A stretch of DNA of 27,706 bases, taken from the NCBI GenBank assembly GCA_964403795.1, contig CAYOHP010000089.1:1-27706 (forward strand). Reading direction: 5' to 3'. The position numbers were made by a program, and so were the translations under genes. Each line of letters begins with the position of its first letter. The first letter of the stretch is position 1. Origin of the DNA: CAYOHP01 sp964403795 [NCBI: uncultured bacterium] (GTDB lineage: Bacteria > Muiribacteriota > UBA6191 > CAZXTJ01). Positions 16,054 through 23,245 of the stretch are shown piece after piece. The notes under the pieces were generated by a model. The model was not told the DNA's origin, made no database searches, and was given only the letters and a program-made list of their open reading frames with translations.

Positions 16054-17225
16054 CGGGAGAGCACCTTGCGGATCCGGGCGCAGGCCTCCACCAGGACCCC
16101 ATCCTCGGCCGCGAAGCTGAGGCGCAGGAAGCCCTTCCCGGCGGCCCCGAAGGCGCTCCCCGGGACCAGCGCCAGGTCGGCCTCCGAGAGCAGCCGCTCG
16201 CACATGGCCACGTCGTCGGGCTCGATCGCCCGGAAGTCGAGGAAGGCATAGAAGGCGCCCTCGATCGGCGGCACCCGGAGGCCGGGGATGCCGGAGAGGT
16301 GCTCGACGATCAGCTGCCGGCGCCGGGCATAGGCCTCGGCGAAGCGGACCACGTCGTCGGCGCAGGCCTCCAGGGCGGTGACCCCGGCGGTCTGCACGAA
16401 GGCCGCGGGACAAGTGGCGGTATGCATCTGGAGGGTGGTCATGGCCTTGACGATCGGCTTGGGTCCCGCCACCCAGCCGAGCCTCCAGCCGGTCATGGCG
16501 TAGGCCTTGGAGAACCCGTCGACGGTGACCACCCGCCCGGCCAGGCGGGGATCGGCCGCCATGCGGACGAACTGGCAGGGTGGGTACACGAGGCGACCGT
16601 AGATCTCGTCCGAGATCACCGTCAGGTCGAGGGTGGTGGCCACCTCGACCACCGCGTCGATCTCCTCGGAGGTGAACACCCGGCCGGTCGGGTTCGAAGG
16701 CGAGCAGAGGATCATGACCTTGGCCCCGCCGGCGGCCCGGGCGGCGTCGATCAAGGGGCCGGCGGTCAGGCGGAAGTGATCGCCGGGGTCGAGTCCGACC
16801 GGGATGGGGGTCCCCTCGGCGAGCTCCGTCAGCTCCTTGTAGCTGACCCAGCAGGGCTCGGGGAGGAGGACCCCGGTGCCCTCCTCGACCAGGGCCATCA
16901 GGGCGTAGAAGATCGCCTGCTTGGCGCCCGGGGTCGGCAGCACGCAGCTGTCGTCCTCGAGTTCCACGTCCTCCCCGGCCAGCATGCGACGGAGCGCGAT
17001 CCGGAGCTCGGGGTGGCCGGCGGCTCCGGTGTAGTGGGTATCGCCCCGGTCCATGGCCTGGTGGGCCGCCAGGCGGATCCGGGAGGGTGTGTTCTGGTCG
17101 GGCTCCCCGGCCGTGAGCGAGACGATGGGCCGACCCGCCTTGGCGAGGTCCCGGGCGCGCTGGGCCAGGGCCATGGTGGCGCTCGGCTTCATGGAAGCCA
17201 GCCGGGAGACGACACGGCTCGGCAT
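16050..17225 (-). CDS. Class I/II pyridoxal-phosphate aminotransferase (aspartate aminotransferase-like)
   Basis: This 391-residue protein has the usual fold type I aminotransferase length. The ATG is preceded by AGGAGG at four bases. Motifs in order: SLTAGEPD (36-43); CSPSNPTG (174-181, Asn178 contacting PLP); SDEIYG (205-210, Asp206 and Tyr209); DGFSKAYAMTGWRLGW (236-251), where Lys240 forms the Schiff base and Arg248 binds PLP phosphate; and FLRLSFA near residue 370 with the substrate-carboxylate arginine. It transfers an amino group between an amino acid and a 2-oxo acid in the cytoplasm. The motifs fit the Ib aspartate/prephenate aminotransferase group, but substrate cannot be fixed from sequence alone. 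It is the first gene of a two-gene unit with dnaX and is divergent from the barrel gene at 17413. Confidence 0.93.
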   Translation of the reverse strand: MPSRVVSRLASMKPSATMALAQRARDLAKAGRPIVSLTAGEPDQNTPSRIRLAAHQAMDRGDTHYTGAAGHPELRIALRRMLAGEDVELEDDSCVLPTPGAKQAIFYALMALVEEGTGVLLPEPCWVSYKELTELAEGTPIPVGLDPGDHFRLTAGPLIDAARAAGGAKVMILCSPSNPTGRVFTSEEIDAVVEVATTLDLTVISDEIYGRLVYPPCQFVRMAADPRLAGRVVTVDGFSKAYAMTGWRLGWVAGPKPIVKAMTTLQMHTATCPAAFVQTAGVTALEACADDVVRFAEAYARRRQLIVEHLSGIPGLRVPPIEGAFYAFLDFRAIEPDDVAMCERLLSEADLALVPGSAFGAAGKGFLRLSFAAEDGVLVEACARIRKVLSR

Positions 17226-17245
17226 GGGACCTCCTCGGAGGTTCC
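17226..17245 (-). promoter_or_regulatory. SD-containing inverted repeat before the aminotransferase gene
   Basis: GGGACCTCC (17226-17234) and GGAGGTTCC (17237-17245) form a 9-nt inverted repeat with one mismatch and a two-base centre. On the minus strand the SD GGAGG is the 3' arm and CCTCC, an anti-SD, the 5' arm. If the transcript includes both arms, the SD would be paired. The predicted transcription start lies within or just before it, so the effect is uncertain. Confidence 0.4.
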
Positions 17246-17274
17246 AGCCTAAGGCACCCGATCAGGCGGGACAA
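17246..17274 (-). promoter_or_regulatory. Candidate sigma-70 promoter for the aminotransferase-dnaX unit
   Basis: On the minus strand TTGTCC (17269-17274) is followed after exactly 17 bases by TAGGCT (17246-17251). They match 4/6 and 3/6 of the housekeeping consensus. Initiation near 17239 would give a very short leader ahead of the SD. The rest of the 187-bp divergent gap to 17413 carries GC-rich repeats and no clear plus-strand promoter. Confidence 0.4.
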
Positions 17275-17412
17275 GTCGAGGGGAGCGGCCAGGTGTCGCA
17301 CCCGGGCGGGGACCTCTGTCCCGTCCGGGCCGGGATCCCGCATGGGGAGCCCCGGGAGGCCGTTTCGGGCGCGGCTGGCAGCCTTCCCCCGGCCGACCGA
17401 AGCGGGAAGCGG

Positions 17413-18924
17413 ATGACTCTACCGATTCGCCGCGTGGCAACCGCGATCCTGGTCGGCCTGGGCCTCGGCCTGACCGGCGTCGCGGCGGCCATGGATGTGC
17501 AGGGCACGGTCCGGGTCGGGGTCGAGGACGTGACGCTGGACCGGTTCCGGCTCGGGTTCGATCGCTTCGGGGCGCTCACCGAGGTCCCGGTGCGGGAAGG
17601 CGGGGTCCAGTCGCGGACCTCGGCCTCGGTGGTGGCGGCCCAGGAGAGCAATCCCTGGGAAGGCTGGATCCTGGACACCGAGTTCCGGCTCGACGCCGAC
17701 GTGTACTCGGCCTTCCAGCCGACCGCCGAGCGCTGGGACCGGGCCAGCGGCTGGACCCGCACCACCCTGGCCAGGGAACTGCCGAACCAGGCCTGGGGCG
17801 CCATGGAGGTCTACGTCCAGGGCTACCTGGACCAGTTCCTGCCCGACCTGAAGGCGACCCTGGTCGGCACCGACTTCGTCTACGAGCGGGAGTACCGCGG
17901 GGACGGCTACCTCCAGGCCCGGACCGGCTTCCGGCGGGGGACGCTGGCCAACAACGGAGTCGACGACTTCACCGAGGCCCGGCTCGAACTCCAGTACCAG
18001 CACCTGCCGCCCGACCGGGTGACCCCCGAGGTGCTGCCCGCCCACCCGAAGAAGAAGCTCCCTCCCGAGTGGGAGTTCCTGTTCGGCCACGCCCTCTCGC
18101 TGGAGCGGGCCCGCACCCTGATCCGGTTCCAGGGGGACGCGGTGCTGCTCGCCGACCTGGCCGCCGACCCTCCCCTGCCCCGGGCCTGGAACTGCGGGGA
18201 GGTGGTGCCCCGGGTCGGGATCCGGGAATCGACGGTGTCGCTGGGCTTCGAAGGGATCGCCCGCTCGCTCGACTCGGGCAACGGCTTCGTGCGCGGCACC
18301 GTCTACGGCGGCCTGGCCTGGTCGCTCACCGACTTCCTGACGCTGACCGCCCGGGAGGCGGTCTCGGTGCAGGACTGGGAGACGACCGATCCGGTACGGC
18401 TCCGCTCCGACCGGGTGGAGAACCACCTGGTCTTCGACCTCACCTATTCCAAGGACCGGATGCACGCCTCGGCCCGGCTCGGGGTCGACAGCTTCTTCCT
18501 CGACGACCTCCCCGGGCTCGACTACCACCGGCCCCACGGCGGGCTCTACGGGAGCTACGAGATCGGCCCCAAGTGGCGGGCCCACGGGTACGTCCGGGGC
18601 TTCCGGGACCAGCGCCAGGACGAGCAGAACGACTTCCCGGACCGCAGCCGCTTCGACTCCAAGGCCGCCTTCGAGTACCGGTTCCGGCCCGGCGTGGTGG
18701 GCGAGTTCGCCTACCTGAGGGATCGCCTGAACGTCACCGGCCCCCAGTCGGAGTTCGACTCGGCCTATCTCGACCAGGGCTGGGAGCTCTCGCTCCGCCA
18801 CCGGGTCTCGGGCGTGATCGAGGCCCAGGGCGGCTACCGCTGGCGGGACGAGAAGCACGAGTTCTTCGGGGCCAACGACCGGCGGGACGGGGCGCTCTAC
18901 GCCCAGGTCCGGGCGGACTTCTAG
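17413..18924 (+). CDS. Predicted outer-membrane beta-barrel protein
   Basis: This is a 503-residue protein from the ATG at 17413 with GGGAAGCGG just upstream; the open frame back to 17053 lies antisense to the aminotransferase and was rejected. The signal peptide MTLPIRRVAT + AILVGLGLGLTGVAAA is cleaved near residue 26. The mature protein is rich in aromatic residues with alternating strand patterns (VYVQGYLDQF, YGSYEIGPKWRAHGYVRGF, GALYAQVRADF) and ends in Phe, as BAM substrates do. It contains many charged loops (RDQRQDEQNDFPDRSRFDS). No TonB box or plug domain is visible, so a porin-like or structural barrel is more likely than a TonB receptor. The family is not recognised. It converges on the next gene with 14 bases between stops. 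Confidence 0.75.
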   Translation: MTLPIRRVATAILVGLGLGLTGVAAAMDVQGTVRVGVEDVTLDRFRLGFDRFGALTEVPVREGGVQSRTSASVVAAQESNPWEGWILDTEFRLDADVYSAFQPTAERWDRASGWTRTTLARELPNQAWGAMEVYVQGYLDQFLPDLKATLVGTDFVYEREYRGDGYLQARTGFRRGTLANNGVDDFTEARLELQYQHLPPDRVTPEVLPAHPKKKLPPEWEFLFGHALSLERARTLIRFQGDAVLLADLAADPPLPRAWNCGEVVPRVGIRESTVSLGFEGIARSLDSGNGFVRGTVYGGLAWSLTDFLTLTAREAVSVQDWETTDPVRLRSDRVENHLVFDLTYSKDRMHASARLGVDSFFLDDLPGLDYHRPHGGLYGSYEIGPKWRAHGYVRGFRDQRQDEQNDFPDRSRFDSKAAFEYRFRPGVVGEFAYLRDRLNVTGPQSEFDSAYLDQGWELSLRHRVSGVIEAQGGYRWRDEKHEFFGANDRRDGALYAQVRADF

Positions 18925-18938
18925 ACCCGGTACCCAGC

Positions 18939-19934
18939 TCACATCCCGTACAGGCTGGCGTCCACCGAGGCACTCGGGCCCCTGGGGCGGAGGCGACCCC
19001 GGTCGATCTCGACCAGGACCTCCACCACCGGGCGCACCGGCTGGACCGGGCCCTCGACCCGAGGGGAGATGGGGAGCGGGCGGGGTTCCGGCGCCACCGG
19101 AGCGGCCACCGGGGGCGGGAGGACCTTGACCTCCGGGGCGCCCGCCACCACGGTTCCGGTCGTCCCGGGGTCGGACTCGTCGGACTCCTCGGACTCGGGA
19201 TCGAGGGCCCACTCGGAAGCCTCCAGATAGGCGGCCTCCTCCTCCCGGCGGTAGACATGGAAGCCGGCTTCGTCGCCCTCCCGGTCGGCCCGGGCGAGCT
19301 CCGTGGCCTCGATTTCCCGGCGGGCCTCCTCGACCTGGCGGGCCAGCATCTCGGCGACCCGCTCGGCTGCCAGCTTGCGCACGGCTTCGATGGCCAGCGC
19401 CGACTTCTTCCCGGCGCGGTCCAGGAGCCCGGCCCGGTCCTCCTTCATGATGCGGAGCTTCTCCTTGGCTTCGAGGGCGAAGCGCTGCGACTCGGCCTCG
19501 CTCTCGGCCTTGGCCACCAGCCGGGCGATGCGGACCTTGGCCCGCCCGTAGGCATGCTTCCAGGCGACCTGGGCGGCCTCGACGGCCTTCAGGCGGGCCG
19601 CCGCCTCGCCCTGGGAGTAGATCTCCTCGGCCGGACCCTTGGCGCTCGGCCGGGGATCCGAGGACTTCCAGTCGACCAGGGCGGCCCGGGCCGCGGTCAG
19701 AGCCGCTGGGGTCAGCAGCCGGACCTGGCGCCGGAACTCGTCGAGTCCGGCCCGGGTCGAGAGCTCGAACACGTACGGCTCGACCGCGGCCTCGACCCGG
19801 TCGAGCTGGCGGGTGAACCTCGCGGCCCGATCGGATCCGGCGCCCTCGGCAGAGGCCCGAGGGACCCCCACCAGGGCCAGTCCCACGACCGCCGCCACCC
19901 GGAACCCGATCGCACTGCCCTGGATCCGCCGCAT
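18939..19934 (-). CDS. Exported coiled-coil protein with acidic and Pro-rich tail
   Basis: This is a 331-residue protein from the ATG at 19932-19934, with GGAAGG eight bases upstream. The signal peptide (MRRIQGSAIGFR, hydrophobic 12-24) has cleavage at ASA-EG near residue 29. Residues 105-235 are a long charged helix (AYGRAKVRIARLVAKAESEA, KEKLRIMKEDRAGLLDRAG, ERVAEMLARQVEEARREIEA), likely coiled coil. Then come an acidic stretch ESEESDESDPG (about 247-257) and a proline/valine-rich tail. The last residues are SVDASLYGM. I know of no family; the layout (signal, helix, Pro-rich) is similar to the 4296-5603 protein without clear sequence homology. It is the last of four minus-strand genes for exported proteins. 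Confidence 0.75.
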   Translation of the reverse strand: MRRIQGSAIGFRVAAVVGLALVGVPRASAEGAGSDRAARFTRQLDRVEAAVEPYVFELSTRAGLDEFRRQVRLLTPAALTAARAALVDWKSSDPRPSAKGPAEEIYSQGEAAARLKAVEAAQVAWKHAYGRAKVRIARLVAKAESEAESQRFALEAKEKLRIMKEDRAGLLDRAGKKSALAIEAVRKLAAERVAEMLARQVEEARREIEATELARADREGDEAGFHVYRREEEAAYLEASEWALDPESEESDESDPGTTGTVVAGAPEVKVLPPPVAAPVAPEPRPLPISPRVEGPVQPVRPVVEVLVEIDRGRLRPRGPSASVDASLYGM

Positions 19935-19942
19935 CGCCGCCG

Positions 19943-19968
19943 CCTTCCGTCCTCGTCGGAGAGGACGG
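19943..19968 (-). promoter_or_regulatory. 8-bp perfect hairpin overlapping the SD of the coiled-coil gene
   Basis: CCGTCCTC (19947-19954) and GAGGACGG (19961-19968) are perfect complements around a 6-base loop. On the minus strand the 3' arm overlaps the first two bases of the SD GGAAGG (19943-19948). Pairing could limit ribosome access to the 18939-19934 gene. Confidence 0.5.
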
Positions 19969-20009
19969 GAGCCGCATTGCGGGGATCGTGCCGGATCGGC
20001 GAGAGCGGC

Positions 20010-20035
20010 TCAGGGAGCAGGATCCATCTCCCTGA
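20010..20035. promoter_or_regulatory. 8-bp perfect inverted repeat in the 198-bp gap
   Basis: TCAGGGAG (20010-20017) pairs with CTCCCTGA (20028-20035) across a 10-base loop. It lies downstream of the stop at 20133 on the minus strand and upstream of the coiled-coil gene. No U-run follows, so it could be a Rho-independent-like pause, an RNA-stability element or an operator. I see nothing else in 19935-20132. Confidence 0.4.
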
Positions 20036-20132
20036 CAGGCCCCGGAGTGGAGCCTCTCGCTCCGCTCGTTCCCGGAACCTCGGCGGCAGGTGACGCAGAA
20101 CGCTACGAGCGACGGGCGGGCGGGCGGCCGGC

Positions 20133-20804
20133 TCACGGCCGGGGCAGTACGAGTCCCGGGTTGGCGGCGGTCCACTCGGCCTCGACGCAGGAGGGGCGGG
20201 GCTGGGGATGGTCGGGAGCCAGCATCTGCTCCATCGACTGGGGGGGCATCCCCAGCTGGCGGCGGCGCTCCTCCTCCTGGAGGCCCCGGCGGAGCGTCTC
20301 TTCCCGGTACCAGCCCTGCGGGCCCATGTCGACGTAGGGGCAGGTCGGGGTCGGCTTCCACCCGGTGGGCGAGCAGCCCGCTACCGCCGCTTCCAACCTC
20401 TGGATCTCCCAGCGCAGGCGCCCCAGGGAGCTCTCGGCATCGGCGAGTTCCCGCGGGTCCCCGACCAGCGCCCCCACTTCGTGGCGCCGCCGGCCCCAGG
20501 CGTTGGCTTGGGCGCGGGCCTCCTGGAGCTGGTCGACCCCGTCGATGCCGAGCAACCCGTCGGCCTCCCGGTCCTCGAGCGGCCCGAGCTTGGCGATGGC
20601 CCGGGCGAACTCGACCTCGGCCCTGGCCAGGTCCTCGCGGGCCGCCCGGCGCTCGGCCAAGGTGGCGGTGGCCTGGGCGAGATGCTGGCGGGCGGCGACC
20701 AGCTCGGCCAGGTAGGGATCACAGGTGCCGGCACCGGCCGAGGCGATGCCGGTGAGGGACAGGACCAGGGCCCCGAGGACCCGGAGGGACGAAGCGCGTT
20801 CCAC
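20133..20804 (-). CDS. Small exported four-cysteine helical protein
   Basis: This is a 223-residue protein. The start is the GTG at 20802-20804, with GGAAGGA six bases upstream on the minus strand; the longer frame to 21179 overlaps the kinase gene and lacks an SD. The signal peptide ERASSLRVLGALVLSLTGI ends near ASAGAG. The mature part has a helical region with coiled-coil character (residues 35-80 and 120-143) and four cysteines at 28, 144, 155 and 206, an even number suited to two periplasmic disulfides. The C-terminal part is Pro/Trp/Tyr-rich (SPTGWKPTPTCPYVDMGPQG). No family was recognised. It lies 202 bp downstream of the kinase gene. Confidence 0.72.
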   Translation of the reverse strand: MERASSLRVLGALVLSLTGIASAGAGTCDPYLAELVAARQHLAQATATLAERRAAREDLARAEVEFARAIAKLGPLEDREADGLLGIDGVDQLQEARAQANAWGRRRHEVGALVGDPRELADAESSLGRLRWEIQRLEAAVAGCSPTGWKPTPTCPYVDMGPQGWYREETLRRGLQEEERRRQLGMPPQSMEQMLAPDHPQPRPSCVEAEWTAANPGLVLPRP

Positions 20805-20810
20805 GAGAGT

Positions 20811-20837
20811 TCCTTCCGCCGGGATCCCGCTCCCGGC
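20811..20837 (-). promoter_or_regulatory. 7-bp perfect hairpin directly before the SD of the four-cysteine gene
   Basis: GCCGGGA (20818-20824) and TCCCGGC (20831-20837) pair around a 6-base loop. On the minus strand the stem ends immediately before the SD GGAAGGA (20811-20817) and its GTG start. The geometry is like that at 19943-19968 and 25122-25144. Confidence 0.45.
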
Positions 20838-21006
20838 AGGACCGATCCTTCGCAGGACCGGTGCCAGGTCCGGGGGAAGGCTGGGAGTTCCGCTCCAGGC
20901 GCGGGCTTCCAGGGTCCCGAGCTCATCCGTCCGGGTCGGGTCTACGGGTTCGCGGAGTCTTGCATGTCTCGCCGCCTGCCCGCGGTGTCGCAGACCGGGA
21001 GACGGG

Positions 21007-23136
21007 CTACGGCAGGACGCGGCGGATCGGCGGCAGGCGCTCGGTGGCCCCGGGAGGGGCGCCACGGAGAGGAGGGGCGGAACCGGCGCGGGGGTCGAGG
21101 CGCCGCACCAGCTCGTCGATCCGGGGCCGAACCGCCTCGCCGCCCGGCAGCCGGGCGGCCTCGGCGGCCACCAGGGCATCGAGCCGCAGGGAGCGATCGG
21201 CGCCGGGCTGGCCCATGGCCTCGACCCGGGAGGCGACGGCCCGAGCCAGGCGGGCGGCCTCCAGCTCGCCCCGGGCGGCCAGCTCCCGGGCCTCGCTGCG
21301 GAGCGCCTCGGAGACCTGGCGGAGCTCGCCCTCGGTGAAGACGGTCTCGGCCCCGACGCTTACCTGCTGGCGGGAAGGCTCCTCCTGACCGAAGAGCCCG
21401 CCTTCGCCCAGCGGCGACCGGCCCGGGGTCGGGAGCGCCGCCACCGGGGCCACCATCGCCGCGGCCGGCAGGGCCCTTCCCCCCAACCGGCGCCAGCGGC
21501 CCGAGGCGTCGATCGCCTCCAGCTGGAAGCGAGGCTCGCCGCCCCGGGAGCCGAAGCCGTCGACCCGGATCCAGACCGTCTCGCCGGGACGGACCTCCCC
21601 GGCGCGGACCAGCTCGTCGACCAGCCGACCGAGCCCTGCCTCGTGTTCGGCGGGGATGCGGCCACCCCGGGCGTCGGTGAAGGAGTGCGTTCCTTCGCCC
21701 ACCCGCACCGCCACCGGGATCCGGGCAACCTCGGAGAGGTACCAGGTGCCGCGGGCCTCGGGCCGGGTGAGCCGGGAGAGGTCCTCGGCGACCTTGGGGT
21801 GCTCGAGGAAGGCGTCCATCCCGCGGGCCCGCTCCTCGGTCAGGGTCCAGCCCGAGGGCGCCACGAACTCCTTGACCATGGCGGAGGCGAGCTCGGCAGG
21901 GACCCCGGCCAGCCGGGCCTGGAGGTAGGCGAGCCCTGGATCCATGCCGTTCCTGCCCGGCACGAAGAGGCCCGTGAGATGGACCCTCGCCGACTCGGTC
22001 AGGGGGACGGCGGCCAGCCTTGCCCCGAGCTCGGAGGAGAAGCGGGTGGCGAGGGCCGCGCCGGGGACGCCCGCCTCGCCTCGCACCTGGCTCTCGCTGG
22101 ACATGCCGGTGGGTCCCGCCCGGCCGGGGGCCAGGGTGCCTCCCTCGGCTCCGGGACCGGGGCGGAAGGCGGCATCGAGGAAGAGCCGCTCCAGGTGGCC
22201 GACCAGGAGGTCGCGGCGGATGCGGGCCACCTCGAGGAGCTCGGCGCGACGGGCGCTCCGGTCGCCGTGGGTGATCTCGTGGTCGGCGAGGCCCCCGATC
22301 ACGTGCTCGAGGTAGGCATCGGAGAGACGCTCCACCAGGCGGCGGGCCTCCTCGAGGTAGATCGCCTGGGTGCCCCGGTCGATGAGCGCCGCGTCCAGCA
22401 CCCGCTCGTAGCTCGAGTTCCGGCGCATGATCAGATCGGGGGTCCCGGCCCGGTCGGCGGTGATGCCTTGGTTGCGGCGCAGCGGGGTATCGAGCTCGGC
22501 ACCCTCGAAGCCGGGCAGGAAATTCCGCTGCCAGTAGCCGTCGGGGACCACCCGGCGGGTGGCGAAGGCCAGGTTGTGGTCGAGGGGGATGGGCCGGACC
22601 CGCCCCTCGGCGTCCTGGAAGACGAAGAGGTTCCCGCTGTGGCGGTCGCCGTTGCCGGCCACCACGTCGAGGAGCTGCAGGCGGATCAGGTCGCGGACGT
22701 CGAGGTGGGGCTCCCACCACCACGGCATCTTGGCGAGTTCGGCGGGAGCAGAGCCTCCGGTGAAGCGGGCGTCGACGACCTCGCTCTCGAGATGGGCCCG
22801 ATCCCGGAACCGGAGGTCGGTCCAACGGGCCGCCACCGTCACCATGCGGGTCTGGGGCGCCAGGAAGCCCTGGTCGCCGGCCAGCCGGCTCATCAGGATC
22901 TCGGCCTCGAGGTTGCCGTAGGCGGTCATCCGGGGGATGGCGCCGTCGGGCTTGAAGAATCCGTCGGAGCCTGCGGGGCTGGCCCTGAAGGTGGGGGTCA
23001 CCCCGGTGCCCACGTTCTGGCGGGTGGACCTGGGGATGTCGAGACGGGGCGGGGCGGGAGGGTCCTGGGCGAGGACCGCGGTGGCGAGCAGGGAGAGGAC
23101 GAGGAGAGAGGGGCGCGAGACCGGTTTCCGAGCCAT
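21007..23136 (-). CDS. Exported HipA/PI3-4-kinase-like protein kinase-fold enzyme
   Basis: This is a 709-residue protein with an N-terminal Sec signal (MARKPVSRPSLLVLSLLATAVLA, cleavage before QD at about residue 24). A kinase-like domain spans about residues 50-325. GFFKPDG holds Lys62, the likely ATP lysine; an acidic helix (YGNLEAEILMSRLAG, 73-87) could hold its salt-bridge Glu. GNGDRHSGN (161-169) gives catalytic Asp164 and metal ligand Asn169, and PIPLDHNLAF holds Asp186. The D-x4-N spacing and the next Asp 22 residues later match HipA and type II PI4K-like kinases. The remaining 380 residues are unassigned. Targets could be envelope proteins or lipids, but periplasmic ATP supply is a puzzle. 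The ATG has no evident SD. It follows the phosphatase-like lipoprotein gene by 109 bp. Confidence 0.72.
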   Translation of the reverse strand: MARKPVSRPSLLVLSLLATAVLAQDPPAPPRLDIPRSTRQNVGTGVTPTFRASPAGSDGFFKPDGAIPRMTAYGNLEAEILMSRLAGDQGFLAPQTRMVTVAARWTDLRFRDRAHLESEVVDARFTGGSAPAELAKMPWWWEPHLDVRDLIRLQLLDVVAGNGDRHSGNLFVFQDAEGRVRPIPLDHNLAFATRRVVPDGYWQRNFLPGFEGAELDTPLRRNQGITADRAGTPDLIMRRNSSYERVLDAALIDRGTQAIYLEEARRLVERLSDAYLEHVIGGLADHEITHGDRSARRAELLEVARIRRDLLVGHLERLFLDAAFRPGPGAEGGTLAPGRAGPTGMSSESQVRGEAGVPGAALATRFSSELGARLAAVPLTESARVHLTGLFVPGRNGMDPGLAYLQARLAGVPAELASAMVKEFVAPSGWTLTEERARGMDAFLEHPKVAEDLSRLTRPEARGTWYLSEVARIPVAVRVGEGTHSFTDARGGRIPAEHEAGLGRLVDELVRAGEVRPGETVWIRVDGFGSRGGEPRFQLEAIDASGRWRRLGGRALPAAAMVAPVAALPTPGRSPLGEGGLFGQEEPSRQQVSVGAETVFTEGELRQVSEALRSEARELAARGELEAARLARAVASRVEAMGQPGADRSLRLDALVAAEAARLPGGEAVRPRIDELVRRLDPRAGSAPPLRGAPPGATERLPPIRRVLP

Positions 23137-23216
23137 GGCTGGGTTTGAAGCAGGATCGGGGCCAGATCAGGGATCGGCTCCCCGAGCGGGCCACGAGCCG
23201 GATGGTGGTCACCGGG

Positions 23217-23235
23217 GGATCCACCGGGTGGATCC
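23217..23235. promoter_or_regulatory. 19-bp near-perfect palindrome between the lipoprotein and kinase genes
   Basis: GGATCCACC-G-GGTGGATCC has nine-base complementary arms with a single central base. It lies 10 bases beyond the lipoprotein stop codon and about 80 bases before the kinase start on the minus strand. It could be a regulator's operator for the kinase gene or a transcript-end hairpin; no U-run follows it. Confidence 0.5.
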
Positions 23236-23245
23236 AAGGACGCGA

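Noticed and set aside
20725-23148. An 807-codon plus-strand open frame
   Set aside because: It is antisense to the exported kinase gene, whose minus-strand reading has a signal peptide and kinase motifs.
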